From contig JARFIW010000108.1 of the NCBI GenBank assembly GCA_036346225.1, positions 5,226,501 through 5,290,500 of the forward strand: a DNA stretch of 64,000 bases. Reading direction: 5' to 3'. The translations under genes and the position numbers were made by a program. Below the pieces are notes generated by a model. The model had not been told where the DNA came from. It did not search any database and worked only from the letters and a program-made list of their open reading frames with translations. Source of the DNA: Platerodrilus igneus. Its lineage: Eukaryota; Arthropoda; Insecta; Coleoptera; Lycidae. How positions within the stretch are numbered: the stretch's first letter is position 1; every line of letters begins with the position of its first letter. Below are positions 1 to 10,790 of this stretch, piece by piece.

Positions 1-2530
1 CAGACACTATGTCAAAATTCTCAATAACGATGTCGTGTACGCAATTGATTTTCTAGGGCATGTTGCTACATGTATAGACCACCCAATTCAAAATTCAAAA
101 TAGTTTTCCAGGCCATACAAAACAAAAAAAAAATATTTTGGGTATTAGCACTTACAGACACTATGTCAAATTCTCAATAACGATTCCGTGTACGGCATTC
201 ATTTTTCTAGGGCATGTTGCTACCTATAAAGACCACCCAATTAGAAATTCAAAATAGTTATCCAGGCCGTATAAAACAAAAAAAAAAAATTTTGAGTATT
301 AGCACTTACAGACACTATGTCAAAATCCAATAACGAATCCTTGTACGCAATTCATTTTTCTAGGGCATGTTGCTACATATATAGACCACCCAATTCAAAA
401 TTAAAAATAGTTTTTCAGGTCGTACAAAACCCAAAAAGCAATTATTTTGTATATAAGCACTTACAGACACTATGTCAAAATTCTCAATAAGGATTTCGTG
501 TGCGCAATTGATTTTTCTAGGGCATGTCGCTACATGTATAGACCACCCAATTCAAAATTAAAAATAGTTTTCCAGGTCGTACAAAACCCAAAAAAAAATT
601 ATTTTGAGGATAACCACTTACAGACACTATGTCAAAATTCTCAATAACGATTTGGTGTACGCAATTGATTTTTCTAGGGCGTGTTGCTACCTATAAACAC
701 CACCCAATTCAAAATTCAAATAGTTTTCCAGGCCGTAGAAAACCCAAAAAAAAATTAGTGTGAGTATAAGAACTTACAGACACGATGTCAAAATTCTCAA
801 TAACGATTTTGTGTACGCAATTGATTTTCTAGGGCATGTTGCTACATGTATAGACCACCCAATTCAAAACTCAAAATAGTTTCCAAGCCGTACAAAATCC
901 AAAGGAAAAATTATTTTGAATATAAGTACTTACAGACACTATGTCAAAATTCTCAATAACGATTTTGTGTACGCAATTGATTTTTCTAGGGCATATTGCT
1001 ACATGTATAGACCACCAAATTTAAAATTCAAAATAGTTTTTCAGGTTGTACAAAACCAAAAAAAAAATTATTTTGGATATAGGCACTTACAGACACTATG
1101 TCAAAATTCTCAATAACGATTTTGTGTATGCAATTCATTTTCTAAGGCATATTGCTACATGTATAGACCACCAAATCCAAAGTTCAAAATAGTTTTACAG
1201 GCCGTACAAAACCCAAAAAAAAAAAATTATTGTGAGTATAAGCACTTACAGACACTATGTCAAAATTATCGATAACGATTCCGTGTACGCAGTTCATTTT
1301 TCTAGAGCATGTTGCTACACATATAGACTACCCAAATCCAAATTCAAAATAGTTTTCCAGGCGGTACAAAACCCAAAAAAAATTAACTTGAGTATAAGCA
1401 CTTACGGACACTATATCAAAATTCTTAATAACGATTCCGTGTACGCAATTTATTTTTCTAGGGCATGTTACTACATATATAGACTACCCAATTCAAATTT
1501 CAAAATAGTTTTCCAGGTTGTACAAAACCCAAGGAAAAATTATTTTGGATATATGAACTTACAGACACTATGTCAAAATTCTCAATAACGATTTTGTGTA
1601 CACAATTCATTTTTCTAGGGCATATTGCTACATGTATAGACCACCCAATTCAAAATAGTTTTCCAGGCCGTACAAAACCCAAATAAAAAATTACTTTGAG
1701 TATAAGCACTTACAGACACTATATCATAATTCTCAATAACGATTCCGTGTATGTAATTGATTTTTCAAGGACATGTTGCTACATATATAGACAACCCAAT
1801 TCAAAATTCAAAACAGTTTTCCAGGTTGTACAAAACCCAAAAAAAAATTATTTTGGATATCGAAACTTAGAGACACTATGTCAAACTTCTCAATAACGAT
1901 TCTGTGTACGCAAATCATTTTTCTAGGGCATATTGCTACACATATAGACCACCAAATCCAAAATTCAAAATAGTTTTCCAGGTCGTACAAAACCCAAAAA
2001 AAAACAATTATTTTGTGTATAACCACTTACAGACATTATGTCAAAATTCTCAATAACGATTCCGTGTACGCAATTCATTTTTCTAGAGCATGTTGCTACA
2101 CATATAGACTACCCAAATCCAAATTCAAAATAGTTTTCCAGGCGGTACAAAACCCAAAAAAAAAATTATTTTGAGTATAAGCACTTACAGACACTATGTC
2201 TAAATTCTGAATAGCGATTCCGTGTACGGAATTCATTTTTCTAGAGCATGTTGCTACATATATAGACTACCCAATTCAAAATTCAAAATAGTTTTCCACG
2301 TCGTACAAAACCCAAAAAACAATTATTTTGTGTATAACCACTTACAGACATTATGTCAAAATTCTCAATAACGATTCCGTGTACGCAATTCATTTTTCTA
2401 GGGCATATTGCTATATATAAAGACTGCCCAACTCAAAATTCAAAATAGTTTTCCAGGTCGTACAAAACCCAAAAAAAATTCTTTAGGGTATAAGCACTTA
2501 GAGACAATATGTCAAAATGCTTAACAACGA
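1..2530 (+). repeat. 156-bp satellite array, forward block
   Basis: About 17 head-to-tail units. The anchor word cagacactatgtcaaaa recurs near 1, 155, 309, 464, 621, 776, 933, 1090, 1249, 1405, 1562, 1713, 1870, 2030, 2188, 2345 and 2501, a mean period of 156 bp (range 151-160). Each unit carries an A8-A10 run, a TCTAGGGCATGTTGCTACA core and a purine-poor block ending in TTTTCCAGG. Because 156 is a multiple of 3, similar short open frames appear in most units, and one frame crosses a unit junction (1232-1588). Frames break at the A-runs and there is no constraint pattern, so I treat this as non-coding satellite DNA. Confidence 0.95.
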
Positions 2531-3060
2531 TTGCTCTAGAAAAATGAATTGCGTACACGGAATCGTTATTGAGAATTTTTACATAATGTCTGTAAGTGGT
2601 TATACACAAAATAATTGTTTTTTGAGTTTTGTACGATCTGGAAAACTATTTTGAATTTTGGATTTGGTGGTCTATATGTGTAGCAATATGCCCTAGAAAA
2701 ATGATTTGCGTACACAGAATCGTTATTGAGAATTTTGACATAGTGTTTGTAAGTTTCTATATCCAAAATAACTTTTTTTTGGGTTTTGTACCGCCTGGAA
2801 AACTATTTTGAATTTGGATTTGGGTAGCCTATATGTGTAGCAACATGCACTAGAAAAATGAATTGCGTACACGAAATCGTTATTGAGAATTTTGACATAG
2901 TGTCTGTAAGTGCTTATACTCAAAAAAATGTTTTTTGGTCTATGTACGGCCTGAAAAACTATTAGGACCAGTGAATCGGATAGTTTTTATGTGTAGAAAT
3001 TCGCACAAGAAAAACGAATCGTTATACAATAATGACAACGTAGTTGTGAATGTGCTCAAA
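2531..3060 (-). repeat. 156-bp satellite, inverted block
   Basis: At about 2530 the array flips. The forward word for the CTAGAAAAATGAATTGCGTA segment now reads in reverse complement, followed by nearly three units in minus orientation (anchors near 2585, 2742 and 2899). The last, partial unit decays between about 2960 and 3060. The junction is abrupt, with no spacer, giving a head-to-head palindromic arrangement of satellite monomers. Confidence 0.9.
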
Positions 3061-3558
3061 ATATATTTTTAGATTTTTGGCTTTTATGCTTAATTCTATA
3101 ATAGTAGCATGTTTGTAAGGGTTTAGTTTATAATTTTTCTTATATTGCATAAACTTTTCCTCTGAGTCATTGTAATAAATATTTTTGAATATTTAATTTG
3201 GTCCGATGTAATGTTGATTCGATTGCTATAGTTTTTATTGCTACCTTCACATATGTTAATTCATTGCTCTGTAGATAAAAGTAAACGTAATGCTTTTTAA
3301 AATGTAATCCAGCGTTCTTGCAATTTTTAAATCATGTAAAGCATTGTGATAAACGTAAAGGGCCATTAATTATAAATTCAGCTCAATAAGTTGTATTAAA
3401 AAGGCGCCATGAAAAAACAGTATGAACACGAAATGTTTTAAATTTATAGTCAAAGGTTTCTGTAGTTAAGTGAGGAAGCTTCAAAACCACTAAAAATTTA
3501 TATCAAAAATAGAAGTTTATTATATAAGTTAAAAATATATATAAATTTGTAAAACGTT
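3061..3558. other. AT-rich spacer and CFAP45 3' flank
   Basis: No gene seen. On the minus strand AATAAA signals lie at 3558-3563, overlapping the CFAP45 stop codon, and at 3516-3521, about 40 nt beyond it. The latter is the likely poly(A) signal of CFAP45. Confidence 0.5.
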
Positions 3559-5106
3559 TTATTTAAATTTTAACTGACGTTCCACATCACCAACATAATG
3601 CTCCGGAAGCTTTTCCTTCAGTTTTTCAATCTTTTTGTTAAGAACCTCTTTTATTTTTAATTCACGTACTACTTTTTCTAACGTGAGCGCGTTTCCCATT
3701 TCAAAGTTTTCTTTTCGCAATAAAAGACGTTCCTTTTCCTTTTCATTTATTTGTTTTAATAGTTCTTTACGATGATTCACTGCTGCTACTCTTTTTTGCT
3801 TCTTTTTTTCCATGTCTTTTTCATATAATTCTCGTTGTACTTTAGCGACTTGATGAAACTCGGCTTCGTCTCTTTCAATTTCCATAGCTTGCCATTTACG
3901 CAAATCTTCGATTTGATTTTGTCGCGATTTTTTTAGTTCTTCAAACTGTTCTTTTTTCTTTTTTGCTTCTGTTAGTACTTTCTCGCGCCATTCGCGTTCT
4001 ACTTCTTCTTGTATGCGAAGAGCATTTAGTTCGTCTTGGGCGGCTTGTTGGTCTTGAGCCTTTTCTTGTTGAGCGCGTAATAAAGCGATTTCTCGTTCTT
4101 TTGCTAATCTTTCCTCTTGTATTTCTGCTTCTCGAGCAGCTTCTCGTTCGGCTTTCTTCTTCATAAATTCTTGGATTCGTAGATCGGCAATGCGTTGTTC
4201 TTCTTCTTGTATGCGTTTGTATTGTTTCATGTCTGCGTTGCCTCGGTCTAGCTCTTCTCGTACTTTTTGTTGTGCTATTTTCCTGTTGAGAACCTTTTCG
4301 GCTTCTTCTTTTTGTGTGGCTATTAACGCTTTGTTTAAATTACGACTTTCTTCTTCCTTTCGCTCAGCTTCTACTAAACGTAGAAGTTCGTTTTCTTCTA
4401 TTTGGTGCGATATTTCTTTAACGAAGCGTTTATTTGACGCTTCTATTTCTTTTCGGCAAATCTCATCAACCTTTATTTCGCGCTGTCGTTTCTGTTCCAT
4501 CATCATGTCTAATCTGCGGTTTTCTTCTTCCATTTCTTTTTTTATTAAGTCTTTTTCTATAATTTGTGCTTCGCGTATTGCTAAACACTTGGACGCTAAT
4601 ATTATGCTATTTGCACGTTTTACTTCGTCTTCTTGTTCTTGTCTTAGCTCAAAAGCACGCTGAAGAATATATTGGTTTTTCTGTAATGCTTCGTTTTCAA
4701 CTTCGGCTAACTTAGAACCTTGTTTTGCTGTTTGTTCTTGCTGTATCTTTTGAAAAAGATCTTTTCGCTCTCTGCTTTCTTGGACTAGCTTTGCTTTGTT
4801 TCGGTTTTCTTCTTCAATTATAGCCAGTCGCGCTTTCTTTGTAATTATACGTGCTTGGGTTTGTAATCTTTCAAATTCTGATTTTGGCCATATTGCTGGC
4901 AGCGGCGTGGGTTCACCATTTGGAACTAATAGCTCGTGCATACCTTTTCCGTCATAAGTTTTAATAACATCTTTGCCTTCTGTGGCGTGTGCTGGTTTAT
5001 AGTGAATATATTTTCCTTTGAGTTTATGATTGCACAGAGTTGTGCTATGATCTCCTGCCCTAGGGTCAACTTGTTTAACTCGTGAATGAAATTTTCCAGA
5101 AGACAT
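3559..5106 (-). CDS. CFAP45: Cilia- and flagella-associated protein 45 (CFAP45/CCDC19)
   Basis: An intact 515-codon single-exon frame. CFAP45 is a microtubule inner protein bound inside axonemal doublets of motile cilia and sperm flagella; in insects the expected site is sperm. After a basic N-terminus of about 90 residues comes almost unbroken Glu/Lys/Arg-rich coiled coil of the trichoplein/TPH type (about residues 90-505). Family landmarks I recognise are the LQRAxELRxEQEDE block, the ASKCLAIREAQIIEKD block, RLDMMMEQKRQ, RAQQEKAQDQQAAQDELNA (about 345-365), and a C-terminal LPEHYVGDVERQ matching the usual LPEKYCIEAER. Length is close to the family norm of about 550. The start is the ATG with acceptable upstream context; no ATG lies further 5' in frame. 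It diverges from the small membrane-protein gene, with 328 bp between start codons. The lack of introns may mean an old retrocopy or simple intron loss. Confidence 0.93.
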   Translation of the reverse strand: MSSGKFHSRVKQVDPRAGDHSTTLCNHKLKGKYIHYKPAHATEGKDVIKTYDGKGMHELLVPNGEPTPLPAIWPKSEFERLQTQARIITKKARLAIIEEENRNKAKLVQESRERKDLFQKIQQEQTAKQGSKLAEVENEALQKNQYILQRAFELRQEQEDEVKRANSIILASKCLAIREAQIIEKDLIKKEMEEENRRLDMMMEQKRQREIKVDEICRKEIEASNKRFVKEISHQIEENELLRLVEAERKEEESRNLNKALIATQKEEAEKVLNRKIAQQKVREELDRGNADMKQYKRIQEEEQRIADLRIQEFMKKKAEREAAREAEIQEERLAKEREIALLRAQQEKAQDQQAAQDELNALRIQEEVEREWREKVLTEAKKKKEQFEELKKSRQNQIEDLRKWQAMEIERDEAEFHQVAKVQRELYEKDMEKKKQKRVAAVNHRKELLKQINEKEKERLLLRKENFEMGNALTLEKVVRELKIKEVLNKKIEKLKEKLPEHYVGDVERQLKFK

Positions 5107-5434
5107 CTTCTTTTTTTAAATTCCAATTCTGAAAGAAAATCTGTTTTAAAAATGACGTTTCTAGGTTTATTTTTAGCTTATTTTTTGACATAGGTTTGAT
5201 ATATGGACACTCGACTATTAAAAGCGAAATTGTTCTATAGCTATTACGCGTTAAAAAACTCTTTACAAAAGATTCTAGTAAAAAATTATGTTTGGGGAAT
5301 TTCTGTAGAATTAATTTAGGGGTACTAAATATAATTGTGTAGTACAGTTTTAGAAAAAGGGCATTACAAATTATAAATGTGGTTTAGGATTCCTAGAAGA
5401 ATAGCTTTTAGTATTATGTAATTTTGCTGTAAGC
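5107..5434. promoter_or_regulatory. Putative shared divergent promoter region
   Basis: A 328-bp gap between the CFAP45 start (minus) and the start of the small membrane-protein gene (plus). The head-to-head arrangement suggests a shared promoter region. I see no convincing TATA box for either gene, so this rests on position only. Confidence 0.35.
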
Positions 5435-7054
5435 ATGCTTCTCAAGAGTCGTGAAACGGACATGTTATTTTTCCGACTAACCAAGCCGGTTGTGGTAGAC
5501 GAAGTTGAAAAAGAGCCAGCCGTCAGAATGATTCTTGTCCTGACCGTCGTATCATTAGCTGCTTATGTGGCAGTAAGTGCTTTATAATGCAGTAGGGTGT
5601 TTTCCTAAAGTTCTTGCCCAAATCCATTTATCATATCTATACTTTGTCTTGTTCGGTTTAATGTTGTAGGAATAGCGACAAATTGCGCTAACGAATCTGG
5701 TTTAGAATAAAATTAATCAGCCGCGTTCTGTAATACGTAGAGAAGCAATAATTATTAGCCTTTCAGTTTGCTAAACTGCAGTAATTCTAAGGTAAGTTGT
5801 AATTAATATGGAAGGTGAATTAAATATTTCGTTTGTAATTTCTGATGCAGTATATTACGCCCTCTAATCAGACAAGCGATTAACTAAAACTTTTACTGTA
5901 CCTTTCTCTATAAAAATAATAAAATTGGTTGATTGCCATGATTCACCATTTTTATACAATCATTTCAAAATATTATTTATAAATCCTAAGATTTCAAGAA
6001 CATTAATCGATTGTGTTTATCGTGCGTTAGGTCTAAGATAAACTGTAGGAACGTTTTGGAATTTGCACGTATTTTCAATACGAGCTTTTCTAAATGTGTA
6101 AATCTGTTTTTGACAACATATTTGTGAAGTTTTGCTTTGTTTAACTGCGACAAATGCGTTTTAGCGAACTACTAATACAAAAAACAGCAAAACAATTCAA
6201 AGGAATTGTTGATATTTACTGTAAATAAACTTCCAGACACATTTACTTTCCTATTTCTACACCTGGCAATGCCACGCGATTATAAACACAGATGAGTGCA
6301 ATTTGTCATAAATAAGGAAACAGATAAGATATTTATATAAAATGCTGAAAAAATGACACTATCTGGGTCAGTAAGAGCAAAATCCCGAATTGTTATGATC
6401 AATTATAAAAGCGTACACCTTCATTAATAACGCATCAGATATGAGGCTACGTTTTGTACTAGCTAAATAGTGCATATTTTACTCATTCATGCAGTATTTA
6501 GGTAGAAATTGCAATAAGAAAAAGTTGTTTATTTTATTGAAATAAATTTGCATAAATTCTTAATATAAAAGGGCTACAAGGAACTAGTCGCACACGCGCT
6601 AGTTAATTCATTGAATAAAAGTCAACATTTGTACGATAACAACGATATAGAAACAAATTTGATATTTATAAGGTATCATTTGAAGTGTTTAATAATTTAT
6701 ATTATAGGTATTCACCTCTAGAAAATGAGGTCAAAATTGCATTAATCAGAGGCTTGATGAATGAAATGATACGATTCTTATTGGTTGAGAGTTCGTGCTT
6801 TTTTGCGGGTTTTAATATTTTGATAAACATGGTTCTTTTGTTACATACCAAACTGGCCATGTTTCATGTTTAGGTTTAGATATAATTTGTAAGTTAATTG
6901 CCGCGTATTTTTGAATTAATAATCTAACTTCCGTCGTTGCTGACAGTCGGGTCTGCGCAGAAGCTATGCGGATGTGCGCGAGTGGAAAAAGCGAACATTA
7001 AGCTACGAGATATGGACTAAGCAACAAGGATCGGAGTGCTGTGTAGTTTTTTAA
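5435..7054 (+). CDS. Small predicted membrane protein, two coding exons
   Basis: Exon 1 (5435-5572, 46 codons) starts MLLKSRETDMLFF and ends in a hydrophobic stretch, MILVLTVVSLAAYVA (residues 32-46), a likely transmembrane helix. It stops at a consensus donor, GCA|GTAAGT. Exon 2 (6947-7054) follows an acceptor ending TTGCTGACAG with a CTAAC branch-like site upstream. In phase 0 it adds 34 aromatic- and charge-rich residues plus a final F, giving 81 residues ending ECCVVF. The last four residues, CVVF, fit a CaaX prenylation pattern. A further donor (GGTATGT, intron from 7062) and a 32-bp exon (7200-7231, CTGCTAG acceptor, GTAAGT donor) would lie in the 3' UTR, both within 50 nt of the stop and so tolerated by NMD rules. 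I do not recognise the family. The splice joins are inferred by eye; intron 1 is 1374 bp. Confidence 0.5.
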
Positions 7055-7231
7055 GAAAAAGGTATGTAGGTTTCCTGTACCTTGCCTTTATCGTACCCGC
7101 TACCTATTTTCTTCAACGCCATAGGAGTGCAATAGAAGTTACGACGGATAGCAATTTGATGTTCAACATGGCGTAATCTAACTTTTACCCACCTGCTAGA
7201 TCCTGAGATTAAGTTCCGAGATACACATCAC

Positions 7232-8360
7232 GTAAGTAATTTGATTATACCTAAATTGTGCAGGCAAATTTGACTTACACAGCGATTGCATCATACAGTA
7301 AAACGTGATCTGTAGAAAATATAACAATGGCGTTAGAGCCACGCCTAACGAAAAATAGCGCGCGTAATTATGCTGCGTAAATGTAACAGTTTATAATTGG
7401 AATTAGATGTTATATGTAGGACTAGCGTAACTTTAAAAGGATTATTCCTGTGGTTCTACGAACAAGTAAAGTAATTTATTAATACCCGAGTTCTATAAAA
7501 ATAAGTGCCAGTATTGCGAAAGCTATAGTTAGTTTGATTTTCTCCGATTTTGAAAATGGCCTTCATTTATTAATTAAATCTTCAATTAGTACTTCAAATA
7601 GTATCTTCAACCTTGCTTTACATTCAAATACTACTTTGATTTCTATTTTGGTCAACTTTTAAGCAGTTTAAGTTAAAATCTGTTAAAGTAAATTCTACGA
7701 AGATTAAATTTATTGGAAATTAGTTGTTGACCTAGACCTGGTGCAGGTCTTGTATAACTTTATTCAAGAAGAAGTTTGTGCTCAAAGTTTAAAGCATTAA
7801 GAAACTGTTGGGTCGGGAATTAATTGTAAGCTCGTGAGTTCAAATGTTAAATTAGCTTTTAAGATGTGTGCTTTTTTGCAAAGTACTTTATGAAAATATT
7901 TAATGAGGATTTTGTATTTAATAATGTTATTACGAGAAGTTGTAGCTTGAAGGTTTAATTAATTCAAAGATTTATTCAGAAAGTCATTTATAACAAAGGG
8001 CAAATTACACGTAGCTTTGTTAAAAACTGTATTTTAAAAACTAAACACGGTAGTGGGAGTACTATGACACTGGAAGCTCTATGTAAGTTTATTGTCAGTG
8101 CAAGTTGAAACTTTGGTAGTTTTGGTATTTTTGTATGATTTATATTGCATTGAATTTCATTTTTCTCTATATTAATATTATCTGTAAATATTTGTGCTCT
8201 CGAGAAATTTTTAGAAAGGAATAATGTACTAATCTATTCGAGCAGGAGGGTGTTTATGTTCTACCAACTGAAATAGTCGAAGAAGTGGTTTTTTAAATTT
8301 AGATTTGGGATTTTACGTTTGCTGTATAGGGAAGGGAGTCTCGGCTTTAATGTCACAGCA
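7232..8360. other. AT-rich intergenic or intronic DNA
   Basis: Stop-rich in every frame. I see no repeat, RNA or coding signal. It may be an intron following the donor at 7232. Confidence 0.5.
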
Positions 8361-8363
8361 ATA

Positions 8364-8394
<31 letters not shown>
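8361..8394. repeat. (TA)n microsatellite
   Basis: About 17 TA units, unbroken. Confidence 0.95.
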
Positions 8395-8395
<1 letters not shown>

Positions 8396-8465
8396 ACTCT
8401 GATGGATAAGGTTAACCATGTGTAAATAGGTTAAGCATGTAGTTATGTAAACACCCTGTATATAG

Positions 8466-8725
8466 AAAACAATAATTTATTTAGTACTCTTTGAATTAAT
8501 TAAATTGGAATAAAAACGGACAATATAATGTGTAGGTTCAAATCAATAATTTATTTATTACACTTAAAATTAATTAGATTGGAATAAAAGGGCATATTTT
8601 AATGAAGGTTTAAATCAATAATTTGTATACGTTAATTTAATGCAAGGTTGAAAATTGCGTACAAAAATTTGCAGTATTGAAGCTCTGCAGAGTAAAAATC
8701 AATAATTTAGTAAGGTACATTTAAT
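8466..8725 (+). repeat. Degenerate 70-90-bp repeat units
   Basis: AAATCAATAATTTA recurs near 8468, 8540, 8611 and 8697. The first two copies are followed by a shared (G/A)AATTAATTA(A/G)ATTGGAATAAAA segment. Later units are too worn to align beyond the anchor. Confidence 0.6.
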
Positions 8726-9420
8726 AAATTCATAGAATGCTACAATGTTTGAGACAGCAAAACAAGTTGAAATAAGCCAAGAAGTTCAGAGAATAAAAGC
8801 TTAGGGAAGATAAGCAATTTTGGCGAAGACCAGAATACGTTACGAAAACATTTCAAAGTATTGTCCAACGAAAAGATACAAGGTTAACAAACAGACGACT
8901 AGTCTGCAAACAAATCAATAAAATTAGGGGACAGAGAATCGTTATAAAGTAACAGAAGAGATGGAAAAAATAGCAGGTGGCTAAATGACAAACAGTTTTC
9001 AGCGTGTGACAGAAGATTGTGTTTTAAAATTAAATAAGCGGGACGGAGATGCAACATGTTTGTGAACATTATTAATTTATCTAGGTGCACGTGTAGGAAG
9101 GGCACTAATCGTAGACGACATGGCAATAGTGGGACTATAAGAAGGACGGAAAATATGCGGTAGATAAAGATAGCAATAGGGTGGAAATAACCTCAACCTT
9201 GTAAGTAGGAAAACAAGACAAAGACAAGAAAAGGTGGGTATTAGAGCATGAGTGCAATAAGAATATAGACGCGAAAATAAGAGGTTGGCTAGCTTAATTG
9301 GTTTTCGGAGTAAAGTGTCGTTGGCGTAGAGAAATTCCTAGTTTTAAAAGTTCGTTATGTGTTTTGTACGAGCGAATTTTGTGGAATTGTGTGGCGGTTG
9401 CTAGAGTTCGAAGAAGGCAG
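8726..9420. other. Intergenic DNA, no gene recognised
   Basis: A minus-strand open frame at 8899-9126 (75 codons) has low complexity and resembles no family I know. I see nothing else. Confidence 0.5.
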
Positions 9421-9455
9421 AGTGAAAATACGTGACAAAAGGGGGGTTTTGAGCT

Positions 9456-9463
9456 TATATAAG
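9456..9463 (+). promoter_or_regulatory. TATA box of the 9.5-10.7 kb transcription unit
   Basis: TATATAAG lies about 30 bp upstream of a pyrimidine-rich start region (AGTCTCTCTTATTCTCTC near 9480-9495). With the AATAAA at 10673-10678 it brackets a unit of about 1.2 kb. Local base composition is much richer in GC than the surroundings. Confidence 0.6.
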
Positions 9464-9596
9464 CGTTGCCGGAGGTGGCAAGTCTCTCTTATTCTCTCTT
9501 ATTTTTCTGATTCACTTCGCTTACATTGAGTATTCAACACGCGATGGATAGCGACCTAAAGACTATAAATACAAATTCGAATTATGCAGAAGATAT

Positions 9597-9730
9597 CCTA
9601 GTACTCATCATAGTCTGGGATTCACTCTCTCCCTGCAGTGCTCCTCATAGTCTGCAGACCCTTTCCAAGTAGTGCTCATCATAGCCTTCTAAAATCCTAC
9701 GCAGTGCTCCTCATAGCCTGCGTCCTGTCC
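9597..9730 (+). repeat. Four CTCATAGYCTGC-type leader repeats
   Basis: Four copies of an AGTgCTCcTCATAGyCTGc motif lie about 35-45 bp apart (near 9598, 9636, 9671 and 9700), in the putative 5' leader between the TATA box and the ORF at 9806. They differ at two to four positions. Spacing and sense orientation are constant, suggesting an RNA- or DNA-binding array rather than random decay. Confidence 0.75.
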
Positions 9731-9805
9731 AACCGTTACCTTATCCGCCGCCGAACCTGGAGGCCGTCATAATAACTTACTAATAAAGACAACGAAACGC
9801 TACGT

Positions 9806-10057
9806 ATGGGTCGTAAGCCTCGTTCTACATATCAAGTGGCCCGCAAGCAAGAGCAGAACGCTTTACGACACGCACTCCGCTCTATGAGATTGCACCCGAA
9901 GCTGCTATCTCCACTACCGCCGTCGCCGGAGGCCGTCGCTCAGTGCACTTCCTACACAGCCCGAGAAATAAATTTCTGTGATGATGATAACTGCATCTGT
10001 ACAGTCTACCTACGGGACATCACTACAATAGAATTCGACGAAACCGAGCTCTCCTAA
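9806..10057 (+). CDS. Small hypothetical basic/acidic protein (83 aa)
   Basis: An ATG-initiated 83-codon frame, the longest in the GC-richer transcription unit. The N-terminal half is basic (MGRKPRSTYQVARKQEQ start, many Arg/His) and ends in a proline-rich LLSPLPPSPEA stretch. The C-terminal third is acidic, with a CDDDNCIC cluster and an EFDETELS end. It sits downstream of a TATA box and four leader repeats, and upstream of a CCGAAG-rich 3' region and a poly(A) signal. I do not recognise a family. Codon composition differs from neighbouring AT-rich DNA, consistent with a mobile-element LTR/leader peptide or a lineage-specific gene. The assignment as coding is tentative. Confidence 0.4.
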   Translation: MGRKPRSTYQVARKQEQNALRHALRSMRLHPKLLSPLPPSPEAVAQCTSYTAREINFCDDDNCICTVYLRDITTIEFDETELS

Positions 10058-10079
10058 GCCTAAAGCCCCACCATCCACG

Positions 10080-10680
10080 ACGTCGCCGAAGTATACCGAA
10101 AATCACCGAACACGTCTGGACCCTCCAGACCTGTAGTCCATCGCTATCCACCGCCGTACAAGTTAATTTTGGACTTCACCAGTCAAGTCCGAAGACCTCC
10201 GAGGAATTCCGAAGACAACCGAAGCCTTCTGAACCCTCCACACCTGTAAATATTGTACAATTAGTAGATTTTAACTGTAAATATTTTCTATTCACGTAAT
10301 TATTAAGTTTTACTATTTAATTCTGAAATCTCCCGAGGGGTCCCGAAGACAACTGAAGACTTCCGACCCCTCCATACTTGTAAATATTATAAAGTAATAA
10401 CTTTTAGTCTCAAATACTAACACTCTGGGACAACACAGGAAGTTCCGAAGAGTTCCGAAGCTCACCGAAGCCATTTCCACCGCTTCCAAGCCATCCGGCC
10501 ATCCATTATACAGGCGGTCAAGTTCATTTTGGGGCCCACACGCAAGCATCAGCCTTTCGAAGAGTTCTGAAGAAAGCCGAAGACTTCCAAACCACTCCAG
10601 GAACCAGAAGAATCAACTTCACTCTAATTTGTATATACTTATTTTGGAACTTATGCTTATTTTGCTGCTGTTAATAAACA
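10080..10680 (+). repeat. CCGAAG-rich repeated 3' region with poly(A) signal
   Basis: CCGAAG/TCGAAG hexamers recur at least 12 times. A longer duplication is visible: the block from CGCCGAAG to CACCAGTCAAG (about 10085-10190) is echoed at about 10445-10545, sharing TACAxGCGGTCAAGTTcATTTTGG. A CCTCCAnACxTGTAAATATT segment also occurs twice (about 10225 and 10365). AATAAA at 10673-10678 likely ends the transcript. Confidence 0.65.
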
Positions 10681-10790
10681 ATTTACTAAGCCAAGCCTAC
10701 TTGCTTATAGACACCGCCCCCTTTGAACGATAACAATCCTAATTTAAAAGCCGGGTGATAGTGCAGTCCGCCGAATATATTTTTAAGTGT

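Noticed and set aside
447..2923. Recurrent open frames of about 66 codons in the 156-bp satellite as a gene family
   Set aside because: They follow from a period divisible by three, lack ATG starts, are broken at A-runs and appear on both strands.
1..3060. CRISPR-like array
   Set aside because: Long, diverged head-to-tail units with no unique spacers in a eukaryotic genome; a satellite.
3963..4663. Plus-strand Leu/Ser-rich frames opposite CFAP45
   Set aside because: Antisense shadows of the Glu/Lys-rich coiled-coil coding strand.
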